DNA of 64,000 nucleotides from Fratercula arctica (lineage: Eukaryota; Chordata; Aves; Charadriiformes; Alcidae): positions 133,323,889 through 133,387,888 of the forward strand of contig CANTUZ010000002.1 in NCBI GenBank assembly GCA_947846985.1, read 5' to 3'. The notes under the pieces were generated by a model. It was not told the origin of the DNA. It searched no databases and worked only from the letters and a program-made list of their open reading frames with translations. Every line of letters begins with the position of its first letter. Position 1 is the first letter of the stretch. A program made the position numbers and the translations under genes. Of this stretch, positions 50,745 to 62,669 are shown piece by piece.

Positions 50745-52695
50745 CAATGAGGAAAGGTGCTATGCTGACACCTTATTCGCACCAACAAGGGACTGGTAGG
50801 GAATGTGAAGCTCAAAGATCAGCCTTGACTACAGTGACCATGAGATGGTGAAGTTCAAGATCCTTAGGGCAACGAAGAGGGCACGCAGCAAGCTCACTAC
50901 CCTGGACTTCAGGAGAGAAGACTTTGGCCTCTTCAAGGATCTGCTTGGCAGAGTACCATGGGTTAAAGCCCTGGAGTGAAGAGGGGCCCAAGTAAGCTGG
51001 TTAATATTCAAGAATCACCTTCTCCAAGCTCAGGAGTGATGCATCCCAACAGAGACGAAGTCAGGCAAAAACACCAAGAGCCCTGCATGGATGAACAAAG
51101 AGCTCCTGGACAAACTCAAACAGAAAAAGGAAGCCTGCAGAGGGTGGGAGCAAGGACAGGTAGCCTGGGAGCAATACAGAGAAACTGTCCAAGCAGCCAG
51201 GGATCAGGTTAGGAAAGTTAAAGCCCAGATAGAATTAAATCTGGCAACAAGAAAAGCTTCTACAGGTACGTCAGTGATAAAAGGAAGAGTAGGGAAAATG
51301 TGGGCACTCTCCAGAAGGAAATGGAAGATCTGGTTACCTGGGATATGGAGAAGGCTGAGGTACTCAACAACTGTTTTGCCTTAGTCTTCACCAGCAAGGG
51401 CTCTACACGCAACCCAAGTCACAGAAGAAAAAGGCAGGGACTGGGAGAATGAATAACCACCTGCTGAAGGAGAAGATCAGGTTCAAGACCATCTGAGGAA
51501 CTGGAAAGAATGCACATGGGACCCAATGAGGTGCATACGTGGGTCCTGAGGGAACTGGCAGATGAAGTTGCTAAGCCACTATCCATCATATGTGAGAAGT
51601 CATGGCAGTCCAGTGAAGTTCCCACCAACTTTTTAAAAAGAGAAAAAAGGAAGACCTGGGGAACTACAGGTCAGTCAGTCTCACCTCTGTGCCCAGCAAG
51701 ATCATGGAGCACATCCTCCTGGAAACTCTGCTAAGGCACATGGAAAATAAGGAGATGATCAGTGACAGCTAACATGGTTTTACTAAATGCAAATCATGTC
51801 TGACAAATTTGGTGGCCTTCTACAATGGCATTACAGCATTGGTGGATAAGGGGAGAGCAATTGACATCATCTACCTGGACTTGTGCAAAGCATTTGACAC
51901 TGTCCCGCACAGCATCCTTGTCTCCACTGATGGACCACTTGGCGTATAAGGAACCGGCTGGATGGCGGCACTCAAAGAGTTGCGGTCAATGGCTTGATGT
52001 CCAACTAGTGACCAGTGATGAGTGGCGTTCCTCAGGGGTCAGTACTGGGACCAGTGCTGTTTAATATCTTTTTCAGTGACATGGACAATGGGACTGAGTG
52101 CACCCTCAACAAGTTTGACAATGACACCAAGCTGTGTGGAGTAGTCAACACACTGGAGGGAAGGGATGCCATCCAGAGGGATCTGGACAGGCTTGAGAGG
52201 TGGGCCCATGCGAACCTCATGAGGTTCAACAAGGCCAAGGTTCTGCACCTGGGTCGGGGCAATCCCAAGCACAAATGCAGACTGGGAGGAGATTGGATTG
52301 AGAGCAGCCCTGAGGAGAAGGACTTGGGAGTGTTGGTGAATGAGAAGCTCAACACGACCAGGCAACGTGCACTTGCAGCCCAGAAAGCCAACTGTATACT
52401 GAGCTGCATCAAAAGCAACATGGCCAGCAGGTCGAGGGAGATGATTCCCCCCTTCTGTTCTTCTCTCATGATACCCCACCTGGAGTACTGTGTCCTGCTC
52501 TGGTGCCACCAACATAAGAAGGACATAGACCTGTTGGATCAAGTCCAAAGGAGGGCCATAAAGATGATCAGAGCTCTGGAGCACCTCTCCTATGAAGACA
52601 GGCTGAGAGAGTTGGGGCTGTGCAGCCTGGAGGCTCCGGGGAGACCTTATAGCGATCTTCCAATACATGAAGGGGTCCTACAGGAAAGATGGTGA
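50745..52695 (+). pseudogene. CR1 ORF2 (endonuclease-reverse transcriptase) remnant, broken
   Basis: An intact CR1 ORF2 protein would nick target DNA and copy the element RNA into the nick. Here only the tail of the endonuclease, the linker and the reverse transcriptase (RT) domain are left. Motif A survives in one frame ([11 protein letters not shown], about 51872-51904). A TAA at 51770-51772 interrupts that same frame just before HGFTK. Motif B ([10 protein letters not shown]) and motif C lie in a different frame, the open stretch 52015-52695 (226 codons), so at least one frameshift separates A from B. Motif C at 52114-52125 reads FDND where non-LTR RTs have F-A-D-D, so an aspartate of the catalytic pair is lost. 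Small deletions relative to other CR1 copies appear near 51630 and 51925. The copy cannot encode active enzyme. Antisense frames of 164 and 209 codons over it are shadows. Confidence 0.93.
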
Positions 52696-52860
52696 GGGAT
52701 TCTTTATCAGTAGATATAGCATAGTGATAGGATGAGGGATAACGGTTTTAAACTGAAAGAGGGTAGATTTAGATTACATATTAGGAAAAAATTCTTTACC
52801 CTATGGGTGGTGAGGCATTGGAACAGATTGCCTAGAGAAGCTGTGGATGTCATTAACCCG
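50745..52860 (+). mobile_element. Long CR1 LINE copy, 5'-truncated and missing its 3' end
   Basis: About 2.1 kb of CR1 in sense orientation, the largest element in the window. It begins in the end of the endonuclease part of ORF2 (ATTCGCACCAACAAGGGACT). It then covers the linker and reverse transcriptase and enters the 3' untranslated region (AGATTGCCTAGAGAAGCTG). It stops near 52860, before the terminal block and octamer tail expected at a CR1 end. It is therefore truncated at both sides; loss of the 3' end needs a later deletion or rearrangement. The protein remnant is described separately. Confidence 0.95.
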
Positions 52861-55800
52861 TGTTCTAACACTATATGCTCTTGTAAAAAGTCCCTCTCCA
52901 GCTTTGTTTATATTTGTACGTGTATATGTAGGGGTGAAAGACAATTCTAGGTATGAAATATGACATACCCAGTTTTGCCAGACTGAAAAAAGAAATTGAA
53001 ACAAACTTGACACCTTGATTTCTTGTTCTTCCACTGGGGTCTTTGAACTATGTTTTGTATTCTTCTTGCTGATAATTATGATGTAAAACTGTACTTCTGC
53101 TTTTTTTTCACCTATTGTCTCCAAGTAGAAATTATATCCTACATAGATAGCTCTCCCATTCACATTCTACAGCACTCAGCAATTTTGCAAAAAATTCAAA
53201 ACTAAAAGATTTTATCCCTAAACAAAACACAAATTCTTCACTGAAAACTGAAAAGATCATGCAGGGAGGTTGCCACAGAATCTTTTCATTATGAAAATTA
53301 TGGAACTAAATTTTCTTACTTTTCTTTCTAAGTCTGATTTCAGAACTGGACAACATCTCTCAGATGCAAAATGATTTTTCCTCTCATTGAGATTTTGCGA
53401 TGTATTAGTGAGAAAAAAATGACCAATGAAATGCACTAAGGGACAAGTCAACTTGTGAACCCAGGCTACGGAGGATAATGGGGCTGTCAAACAACCGATT
53501 TAACGTTGCCTAGGAGAACAATGACACTTCTAGTATTAGAAATATTAATGGGGTTTGTTGTTGTTTTCAAATTATATGTGCTAAAATTATTTGGGAAAAC
53601 TCAGAACTTCCCCACAAAAATGTTTTCTTCGTTGAAACCAAACTAATCTGTTGAAACAGAACTTTGATATAATATTTTTTAACATCCTTGTCCGTCACCC
53701 ATAAGACTTAATGTCATTTACAAGGGAAAATAATTAGGAAAAAAGCTGTAATCAATGTGCACTGGAATGAAATGACATTCCTACTCTTGGGCCAAGTACA
53801 AAGACACCTTTAATTTCAAAGGATTGATAAGGACATAACAGTGACAGAACTGACCTTTTTTCCAGGACTATTTTCTTTACTGCAGTTGATAGTAAAAAAC
53901 TGGGTGGGAGGAAGAAGTGTACTTAAAAATTAGAGAAACTTAATGATTACAATTCAGGAAAGCATAGGTTTCTTGAGGCCAGAAGAAGAGCTTTTTGGCT
54001 CTTCTTAACTTAAGAAAAATAGATAGAAAATCTATGCTCCTCTTCAAAGAAGAACTTAGCTACAGTTGCTCACAGGAAATAGAGACCGAAATAACAGAGG
54101 GTTATCTATTAATTAGAGGAAGAAATATATCTACAAGAAGACAGAGGTGAGGTTGTCAAGACAGATTTTCCTAACAATTTCCTGAAATTTTAGCCATGTG
54201 GATATAAATTCTGCTATGGTAGTTGCCTACCTACTAGGGTATCATACCCTGCAGAATATACTCAGTTCAGTTTACTAGATAAGACAAAACATTTGGTTCC
54301 TTTTTTTCCTGTTTTTAGAGATTATTTTAGTACGTATCAATCACACACAAATTCTAGCTCACATAACATGCTAGCTAGAGCACCTATTTTATTCAATACT
54401 TTAATTATATGCACATTTTTACAAGAGCACTGTGTTTCAGTACACAAAATTAATGATATAATCGCCATCTTGGAAAGGATGGGCAACCAGAAGAGCCTCT
54501 CATGAATAAACACATTTGGATCCAGGGCTCCAAGTGTTCACATCAGCTGCTCACTTCCCACGGGATGAGGGGAGAGTCAGAAGAGAAACACAAGCATCAG
54601 TTCTCCACACGTGATCAGACTGCATGTTGAAATATGCCCTGCCCAGTTTTGTCAACTTTAACGGGCACATAGTTAAAGTATTGGAGGTGTTAATAATGTT
54701 GATTTCAATTGTTTTTATTTCACTATTCAATACATACGTGTATTTGACCAGTACACCATCGCTAAAGATGGAGTAATTCACTTTCACATGGCTAGCAGTC
54801 TTCTATGGAGAAAACAGGGATGACCTGCAAAGCTAATACCACTACTAAAATGCTTACTAGAGGTGGCAACACACTCAAATGATCAAGAATTAGAGAACTT
54901 ACAGTAGTGAAGATATTTGTTTGATAACTGAGGAAGATCTCAAAGCAGATTTTTACATGGCATTCTCACATTTCATCTGTTTGGGGTATTTCTTTCAAGC
55001 TGAAGAGCGGTGACTAGCTCCCGCTGAAGACACTGACAGCCTGCCATGCACCCTTGAAATAACTGCAGAGGTCTCAATGGGCTCCAAGTAGAAGGATTAA
55101 TTGGGGTTTCTAGGATGAACTTCCTTGTGCCCTGATTAAATTCCTGTAAATATCTAAAGCAAGGCCATACTAAGTTTCAACTGAAGTCTAGTTGCACTTT
55201 ACCAGTGCATGACCAGGCCTTAGCCTTTTTCTATATCATAGCACATACAGTTTTACATAACTACTTATACAGAACAGGAATCATCCCGTCAGTCACTGGC
55301 TTTACAATGTCGCTTTGCAATGTCATGTGGCAATGTTATCTAAAGATGAAGCTGACGCCAGTGCAAACAGCATTAATTGAAGACAAGAGACTTTCCATGG
55401 GCTAAAGCACTTACAACCCAAACCAAAAAGATAATAAAAGAGGTGAGAAAGTTAATAAGTTCTATCGGTATTGTCAAGTTCATATTAACTGATAAAGATA
55501 GGAAAGACAATAAGCTATTCCTGAACGCACACACAGCCCTCCAGTGGATGTCTGTTAATGTCCCCTGGCCACATAAATCCCCAGAGGATATGAGTTCCTA
55601 CAACACCTGAATTCCTGCTCTCTGTTCATTTGTACAAGCTCTCGCAACTCACGTCATTAGTTAGGGAAGTTTCTTGGCTTAATGTGGCACATTGCAACAG
55701 ATGAGCAGGTGGAGAATGTACTGATATTGAGTCTTAAGGAGAAAAATGGACTAAATTATTGTCTTAGTTCATGGGATGGACCTTGGTAATTGAACCTTGA

Positions 55801-58749
55801 ACACAGTACTTGCAAAGTAAAATTCATTAGTTTTAAATCACCATCACATTTGCATTAACAGTTGTGCATCAACAGAGATGACTTGCTAACCTGCAGTAAC
55901 TCTTTCTGTCCCAAATAGCTCTTCACAGCCTTCTCACCTAAACAAAGGTGGTGTAAAAGTACTAAATTAAAACCAAGGAAAAGCATCCCATTTTTTGACA
56001 GTAACCTCACTCTCTGTTTTCCTTCCTTACGTGCCTGTATGTCACATCCCTTCTGAACAAATACCTGCTGGTCACAGATATCAGAGACAATATCTACCAC
56101 TAAGCGTGGCCAGGACATGGACCTGCTGCCCTCATGTTTAGACCTGAGGTTGCAGTGAAGAAGATACGAGTGTCGATCCAGCAGGCAGTCCGAGGTAAAG
56201 CAGGGCTGTAGGTAGGATCGGCAGGCAGGAGGCTCAAGGCAGATTTGTGACTGAAGATGCAATCCTGAGCTACATCAGGACAGCTGCAGATCGGTGGGCT
56301 AGTGAGGATCATAGTGGGGTTTGTCCCTGGTGGGACAGTGACACATCACAGCCACAATGCTGATATTGGAGTGGTTTTCGTGCTGCCTGAAGTAAGTTAA
56401 CATCTCACAGGGCTTCACTGGCATACAACGTCTCCTCTCTGCTTTTGCCCTGTGTAAAGTAATACTGGAGATGGGAAATACAGGTGAAAGATCAAAAAAG
56501 AAAGGGAATATAAAAACCTAAGACCTATACCTTGGCGAGGCAGAGAAAGGGGCTGACTGCGAGGTGTCCTGGGTTTCTTTCCCTTAGCCAGCATGTAACT
56601 TAGCCTCCTATCACCATGACACTTAAATTATATTTCTAAGGTCTCTTCCCTTAAGAAGATAGCAATGATAGAGTTGCTGGGGTAAACTTGGACATAATCT
56701 CCAGACCAAGTCAGACCTGAGCACAGACTAGAAGCACACAGAATCTTCAAAAATTAAGAGGACAAAATTAGACTTCTACTCCAAATTCAGAATTACAAAA
56801 TGAATGACCTGATTTTCTGAAGTTCTCACACACAACAGCTCCCGCAGATGTCACCAAAAACCTTAACTCAGAGCTTGACTTCTGTGCTTTGGAAATCAGG
56901 TCACTTGTTCAGGTACCTAAATATAGGTTTAGAAGAGTAGCTACAGCTTTTATTTATTTTTTAAATATTTAGATTCAAAGCACGTTATTGCTCCAGCTCA
57001 CGCAAGAGAATTTTGCAAAACTTAGGCCGGGATCTGAATTTGGTATGGAGACATTAAGTCCAGGGGCATATAGCACCAGGGCTTCAGTCCTTCACACCAA
57101 CACAGAGGTCCCCATCCATTTGTAAGAGGAATCTCAGCCTTTTGTTCCAGTGACCCTGTAAACAATCCTGACAGTTCAACAACAGCTCCTTCCTCAGCTG
57201 CTCTTTGTTCTTCACACAACTAATGTTTCCTAAAACACTGAATTAAATAAATAGTAAGTGCATGGCTGGGTGCAAGAAACTCAGGCAAAGATTAAAGTGC
57301 CACCGTTACATATTAGAAAAGCATGAGTATGCAGAAATTGTTAATTACATGCTTTTGATTGTTTAGAATGGTATAATGTGCATAACTATAAAAGTAAATG
57401 GGAAGTGGCAGATTTTTCTCCAAGCACTTTTCTTTCATTTGCCTCAAAAATAAGTATGTTCAGTTTTGTCTCTCTGTCTGTCTCATTTGCTGCCAGGAGA
57501 TTAACACAGTAATGACTTTTTCAAATGACAGACCTTGAACCACTAAGCGGAAACCCGCTAGAGGCATAATCAGATGGGAACCTCAAAATTTTCATGACAT
57601 ATCCACTGTGTATGAGACCATCCTTACTGGAATCATATTTATTTTTAGGCTTCATTTCTTTGTTGCTTTATGTATGCTCAGCGCTACAGATCCAGCTACG
57701 TAAGAGGTGATGTTTTGCCCTTCCCCTACAGCTGGCAAGTGAAAGACTTCTTATCTCTCCACTTTCAGTCTGGCAAAACCGTGCAGTATTACCGCTTAAA
57801 AATCACATCTTTGTGGTTCTGCCACTACTCTCCCCTCTATTTCAATCAAAAAAATTAATTTGGGCAGTCTAAACAATTTAACAATGAGGACGCTGATAGC
57901 AATAGTATGACTCCAAAACAGCTTCTTCAAAACAAAATATTTTTTTCCTGCATCTCAAGATATAAAGCATGCATGAAAATACAGTAAATATTGGGTTCTG
58001 CACGTGTATTTCCGCTTACAGAAATCTGTCTTTGCTGGAATCTGCAAACTTTCCCTCAGCCCAGACAGCCTTCATCTCTAGCTGGAAGACCCGGAGAATC
58101 CTGATTGCAGAGCAATAAACATGACTGCCAACAGGTCAATAGGCTGTTTACTCCCCCCTTTTTTCCTAAAGTCATCGTCTGTAAGATTTAGCATGCCCTT
58201 CAATGGTCAGCTGAATATCTGTAAGTCTGTTGGTTTCCTTTCTAACGTACTCTACCAAGAAATGACATCCCGTGCCAAGTCTATTTCTAGTACATCGAAA
58301 TGTAGTACAGTTCCTAGTTTACTAGTACAGTTCCTGTACTGGTAAAAAAACGGCAGACAGCAACACTTTGGGTGCACGATGACACTTGAGAACAGCTTCT
58401 GTTTTGTGGGGTTTGAAATAGGAGCAACAACAGATGAGTCTTAATCCTACCACATCTGTTTCTAAGGGGTCCATAAAAGCAGAGTGTAAATTTTACAGTG
58501 TAATTGCAATTATTACCACAGGAAACTGGACGCGAGGAATTTCATTAATCCATCGAGAAACCCAAGGTGTGTTGTGGCAGGTTGAGGCAGTCAGACTGGC
58601 ACAACAACGAAGGGCCAGCACATTCAGCTGTAACAGCAGGCAGCAGAAAAGAGAATGCTCTTTCATACTGCTTGATAAATTATGACCCACAAGTCCTAAG
58701 AGTGCAGACCTAGGGGTGAGAGAGACCTAAATCCAGGCTTGCAGTCCAG
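52861..58749. other. Non-coding DNA, no gene seen
   Basis: The longest frames are 135 codons (minus, 55855-56262) and 120 codons (minus, 52801-53163, partly in the CR1 end). Neither shows domain motifs, and both overlap stop-rich DNA. A 13-base direct repeat (TAGTACAGTTCCT) occurs twice at about 58305-58335. Confidence 0.5.
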
Positions 58750-58975
58750 CCTGGAGAAGCCGGGAGGAACCATTTAGGGCCAGTAGATTGCACAAGGGGT
58801 CCTGACCACCCGGTTGGAACTGCGGCCCTGGGTGTTCTCCTCCCACCACATCCTCTCCCCCCTCGGCCCCGGGCAGATGTGAGCTGCAGCAGCAGGGACC
58901 CGAGATCCCCCGGTGTTCCAGACGGGTCTCAGCTGGTAGCAGCCAGACAGGCGCTTCCCAGCCTCCTCTGTACTC
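58750..58975. other. Small GC- and CpG-rich patch
   Basis: About eight CpG dinucleotides fall in 58809-58953, in GC-rich DNA amid CpG-poor surroundings. Frames of 106 and 72 codons on minus cross it without recognisable product. It could be a small promoter-like or exonic patch, a relic of a repeat, or a recombination-driven GC-rich spot. Nothing in the sequence decides. Confidence 0.4.
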
Positions 58976-59303
58976 CCTCCCCCACCTTCCACTGCCTTTT
59001 TTTTTCCCCTCTCTCCCTATGTGACACTTCACTGATGGATTTAACAAGTCATGGAGAGAAGGTTTTTATCATCGAAGAAGACAACTAAGCCAACCATTCA
59101 GATTCTCACATAGGAGCAGTCCCCAGGCTTCCCCACAGCCAGCCACCTCCCAGGAGCCACCAGGGGAAGGGAGAAAATGAATGCCCTTTCTGCATTCACC
59201 TTTCTATATGTCTGTATTATTTCCATATCACTTAAACTATTTGGGTGGGTTTCCGAGTGACCGGCGTGTGGACAGAAAGGTTCAGGATGCTGAGAGCAGG
59301 GAT

Positions 59304-59317
59304 GTTGTCATGGTAAC
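59304..59317. promoter_or_regulatory. RFX X-box-like site (candidate)
   Basis: GTTGTCATGGTAAC is a near-perfect inverted repeat matching the RFX X-box consensus GTNRCC-N(0-3)-RGYAAC at all but one defined position. Its surroundings (59220-59500) are not repetitive, and TAATTA-type words occur at 59358 and 59456. RFX factors bind such sites at ciliary and MHC class II genes; no such gene is visible here, so function is inference. Confidence 0.3.
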
Positions 59318-59779
59318 AGAGAGGGGAGGCCCGGTGATTAGAAACTTGGAGGCAGGTAATTAAAGATGCCCAGAAGCCAGGGACAAGGGTTTGATACCGC
59401 CCTGTTACCCTGAGGCAAATTTCAAATGAAGATGAAACCTTCTGCCCCATGCTCATAATTAATGGTTCCAATTGTGCTCTCAGGCACAGGGATTCACAGC
59501 ATTTACATTCCACTGAGGGAAAGTACTGTTTGTAACAGAATACTGAATCATCATTTTCCTGTGCATTTTGCTATCTGTGTTTCTGCAGTGACGGTATATA
59601 ACTGAAACAAAATCCCTCGCCAGCTGCAAGTGACTGTGTAATTGGTGGCATCAAGTTTATTTGGTATCCATTATTCACAATGTAAATTGTCAATGAGTAA
59701 AAATATTCTGAAAATGTACTTGCCCATGCACAAAGATCTGTCTGACTCATTATAAGGTGAATGATGATATGATTTACCG

Positions 59780-59795
59780 AAAAAAAAAAAAAAAA
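59780..59795 (+). repeat. Poly-A run of 16
   Basis: Sixteen A followed by further A-rich sequence to about 59828. No retroposon body is recognised upstream. Confidence 0.85.
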
Positions 59796-59954
59796 GAAAT
59801 TACCCACTTGCGAGGAGAAAAAAAAACCCCAGCCTTACTCTTTCACATTGCAAATATATATGGTTCAGCATGACAAATGAAATTTTAACTTGCTTCCCTC
59901 TGTGTTAGTAAGCATATAATTATGCACAGTTAATTTATTCGTATTCATTACATC

Positions 59955-59980
59955 CACATGGATACTTGAGTATCCATGTG
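59955..59980. repeat. Perfect 12-bp-arm inverted repeat, 2-base spacer
   Basis: CACATGGATACT (59955-59966) and AGTATCCATGTG (59969-59980) are exact reverse complements around TG. Each outer end contains an E-box-like CACATG/CATGTG. No known element is recognised. Confidence 0.9.
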
Positions 59981-60704
59981 AACTCTCAGAGACAGATGTG
60001 TTGCTACAGGCAGGGTCCTGTACGCTACATGATTTGGTGACTCTGCAGTTTATCCCTTGCTGCAAAATATGTTCCAGGTACTCGGCTTTCATCATGCACA
60101 GAAGCGGCTCTAGCGAAGCCTTTGTGGTGCAAGGAAAAGCCTGCGAGTGTGAGCTGAATATCAACTGCAACAGTCATGTGCTCCTGCACTAGCAAGCAGA
60201 CTAAAACAATAGGACACAGATCTCAGCAACATCGTTTATCTTAAAGGGCTGCTAACTCTGAAACTCTGAAAGTAGGAAATGGTCATCAGAAAGTGTTGTG
60301 AACACCACAAAATAATATAGCAGTAGTAACACAAGATATCCAGACTCAAATCTGAAGCTCCTGCAAAAATGCCCAAATTCCCAGTAGTGATGCAGAATCC
60401 AGGGATCTTGGCACAAATTTTGTCTTTGTAGTAGAATGACTTTCACCTGCAAACTCATGCAATTATATATGCACAAATCTAAATGCATGATTTTTTGCTG
60501 TATGTTTGCAGGAAACGTTACTGTAGTTAGTGCAACACATCTCACGAACCAGAACACAGAAAACATAAAATGACTGATACGTATGTCATCTTTTTACACT
60601 GAAAGTCTTTCAGAGAGTGATTCTATCCACTGCATGTTGTCTATATTTTGTGCTATCTGCACAACAACTATAAATTTGAAACTAAAGAATTATTGTGAAT
60701 TTAG

Positions 60705-60772
60705 AAAAAAAAAAAAAAACAAAAAAAACAAAAACACCACAAAAAAAAAAAAAAACCACAAAAACACCAAAA
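60705..60772 (+). repeat. A-rich low-complexity tract
   Basis: Runs of A (15 at 60705-60719, then further runs) are interrupted by single C or CC. Lysine-rich frames across it are artefacts. Confidence 0.9.
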
Positions 60773-60852
60773 CATGCCCAGAAGAAAAAGCAGCCTCTCA
60801 TTTTTGTTTTGTTCAAAAATGTGGAAGAACTAGACCATATCAATATTATTTT

Positions 60853-60901
60853 AAAACATTGACCAGTATGACATTTCAAAACATTGAAAAGTATGACATT
60901 T
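60853..60901 (+). repeat. Tandem duplication, 25-bp period, two copies
   Basis: AAAACATTG..AGTATGACATTT occurs at 60853-60876 and again at 60878-60901. The copies differ at two positions of 24 (ACC against AAA in the middle). This is a simple local duplication. Confidence 0.85.
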
Positions 60902-61690
60902 TAATGAAGTAAGGTGCACAAATAACCTCAACTCTGCCCTTGATCACTACCATATTGAAAGTCTTTTTTCTATCAGCTGATTACAGCCACCTCCACTTGC
61001 AGAAAGTAAGGGGCCATTCATTCAGCTGGCAACCTGCCTTGCTTCTGGAGCTAAATTTCTGTGTCACAGACTTTCAGGGGAAGATGACAGTGGCAGATCC
61101 TTCAATAGCAGCCGCTACACACAGTGAAAGGAAGAGTCTTATTACTGCAGTCATTTGTTGCCATAGCTTCCCATGTTAAAGTCAAAGAAACCATTAGAGC
61201 ATCTTTCTACCAGAGGCCAAAGATTTTCATTCAATTACACCCATTCTAAGTGCAATAATTTGAGTTTAGCAAAAGCATATCTTCCCAAAAGCCATCCATG
61301 TTCAATTTGAACATGCGTGCTATTTTTCATTTCAGTTTCTGAGGTTTTGACTTCCAGCCACTGATTCTTCTTCTTCTTCTTGGGTATTTTTGATCCAGGA
61401 GAACATTTAGACATTCTAATCAAGTACATTCTTGATCTTCCTTTCGATAAACTGTCTGTTGTATCCACTTGTCATGCAAAAAAGTAGCCTGGGAAGAGAA
61501 AAATCTGATTTTGGTCAACTTAGTTCTGCAGCATCACCTTTTCAGAGCATCCCACCTTGCATTCCTACTCTATAGTTTTTGGATCATATGTTGGCTCTCA
61601 TTTTGACATAAACAGCTTCATCAGTTCTGTCAAAGGGTGCTGTTTTCTGCCCTCCCCTCACAGGTCTATAATACCTTTATATGCATCAGG

Positions 61691-61770
61691 GTGATTTTTA
61701 TTCCCTTGAGCGGTAAAAATCACTCTGGTGCACACATAGGTATTTTTTACTCCCCTGAGGAGTAAAAATC
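61691..61770. repeat. Two adjacent, related palindromes
   Basis: Palindrome 1 is GTGATTTTTA (61691-61700) with TAAAAATCAC (61714-61723). Palindrome 2 is TTTTTACTCC (61744-61753) with GGAGTAAAAA (61759-61768). Both have perfect 10-bp arms. The units align with each other at a 49-base offset, 23 of 29 positions identical (61693-61721 against 61742-61770), so one is probably a copy of the other. Loops are 13 and 5 bases. A CTCCC-rich tract follows. Confidence 0.85.
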
Positions 61771-62644
61771 CCTCCCTCCCTCTCTCACCCTCTCTCCACC
61801 AAGAAAGTCAGAAACTTCATGTTTATTTTAAAGACTGGCAAACAGAAACGCTTTACTCTGTATCATGTATCAGATAAGGGCAGAGCCCTGTAACCTGAAT
61901 CTCCTGGCTAAATCCGACAATGCATTAGTAACGCCAGTTCTGGTATCTCTAACCCTTACTGCTTCATAACATAGTTTCATACGTTAAAATGTATCAAAGA
62001 TGTCTAGTATTTCCATTTTTTTCAGGAAACTTCTACCTGTTTCCCTATAAGACGCTTGCAGATTCAGTGCAAATCTACCAAAAGGTGATTTTCTGCTTGG
62101 TTACTTGAGAGACAGAGAAGAAATCTATGCAGGTGGGAAACTAGACCACTATTACTCTTAGTTTAGGACATTCTGCTTAAGGTGCATACCAAACAAAATG
62201 TAAAACAGAAACACCCGACTCTACCAGAGGAAAAATGAGGCAATTCAGGCATAAAACATCCCCTGTATTCTGAATACAGCGATCACCCAGACTAACGGAA
62301 AGGCAATCTCCTACCAACAAGGTATTGATCTCCACATTGCATGCACAAGCATTTCCTGGAAGTGTCAGACGGTGGATTTATAAACTCTGTAAAGATTAGA
62401 GGCACAGATGTGCATTTAGTGAATCGTTTCAGTATTACAGATGCCATGCGGTCTCAAGCTATGTTTAATTTGAAATAAGCAACCTATGTTTTATAAGTTT
62501 AGTGATTTAATTATTGTGAAGTCTCAATGTAGACATGCAATAGTTAACTAGTTTGTGGTCAAGTCAGGCAAAACTGATTTACATCACAGATGTAATCCAA
62601 TGCACTGAAGTGTACACATCAAACTGCATTCTTGCTGTTCCAGG

Positions 62645-62669
62645 AAAAAAAAAAAAAGAAAAAAAAAAG
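62645..62669 (+). repeat. A-rich run
   Basis: Mostly A with single G interruptions. No retroposon body recognised upstream. Confidence 0.8.

Noticed and set aside
52032..52668. Minus-strand frames of 164 and 209 codons
   Set aside because: They are antisense to the CR1 reverse transcriptase remnant, which is clearly the real coding strand.
55855..56262. 135-codon minus-strand frame
   Set aside because: No recognisable family, no splice-bounded structure, and an overlapping frame of different register.
56560..56640. TGTCCTGGGTTTC as the start of a bird LTR
   Set aside because: The first 12 bases recall a common LTR start, but similarity ends there and no LTR body or second end follows.
60583..60912. 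109-codon plus frame with a lysine/asparagine/threonine-rich centre
   Set aside because: It passes straight through an A-rich low-complexity tract.
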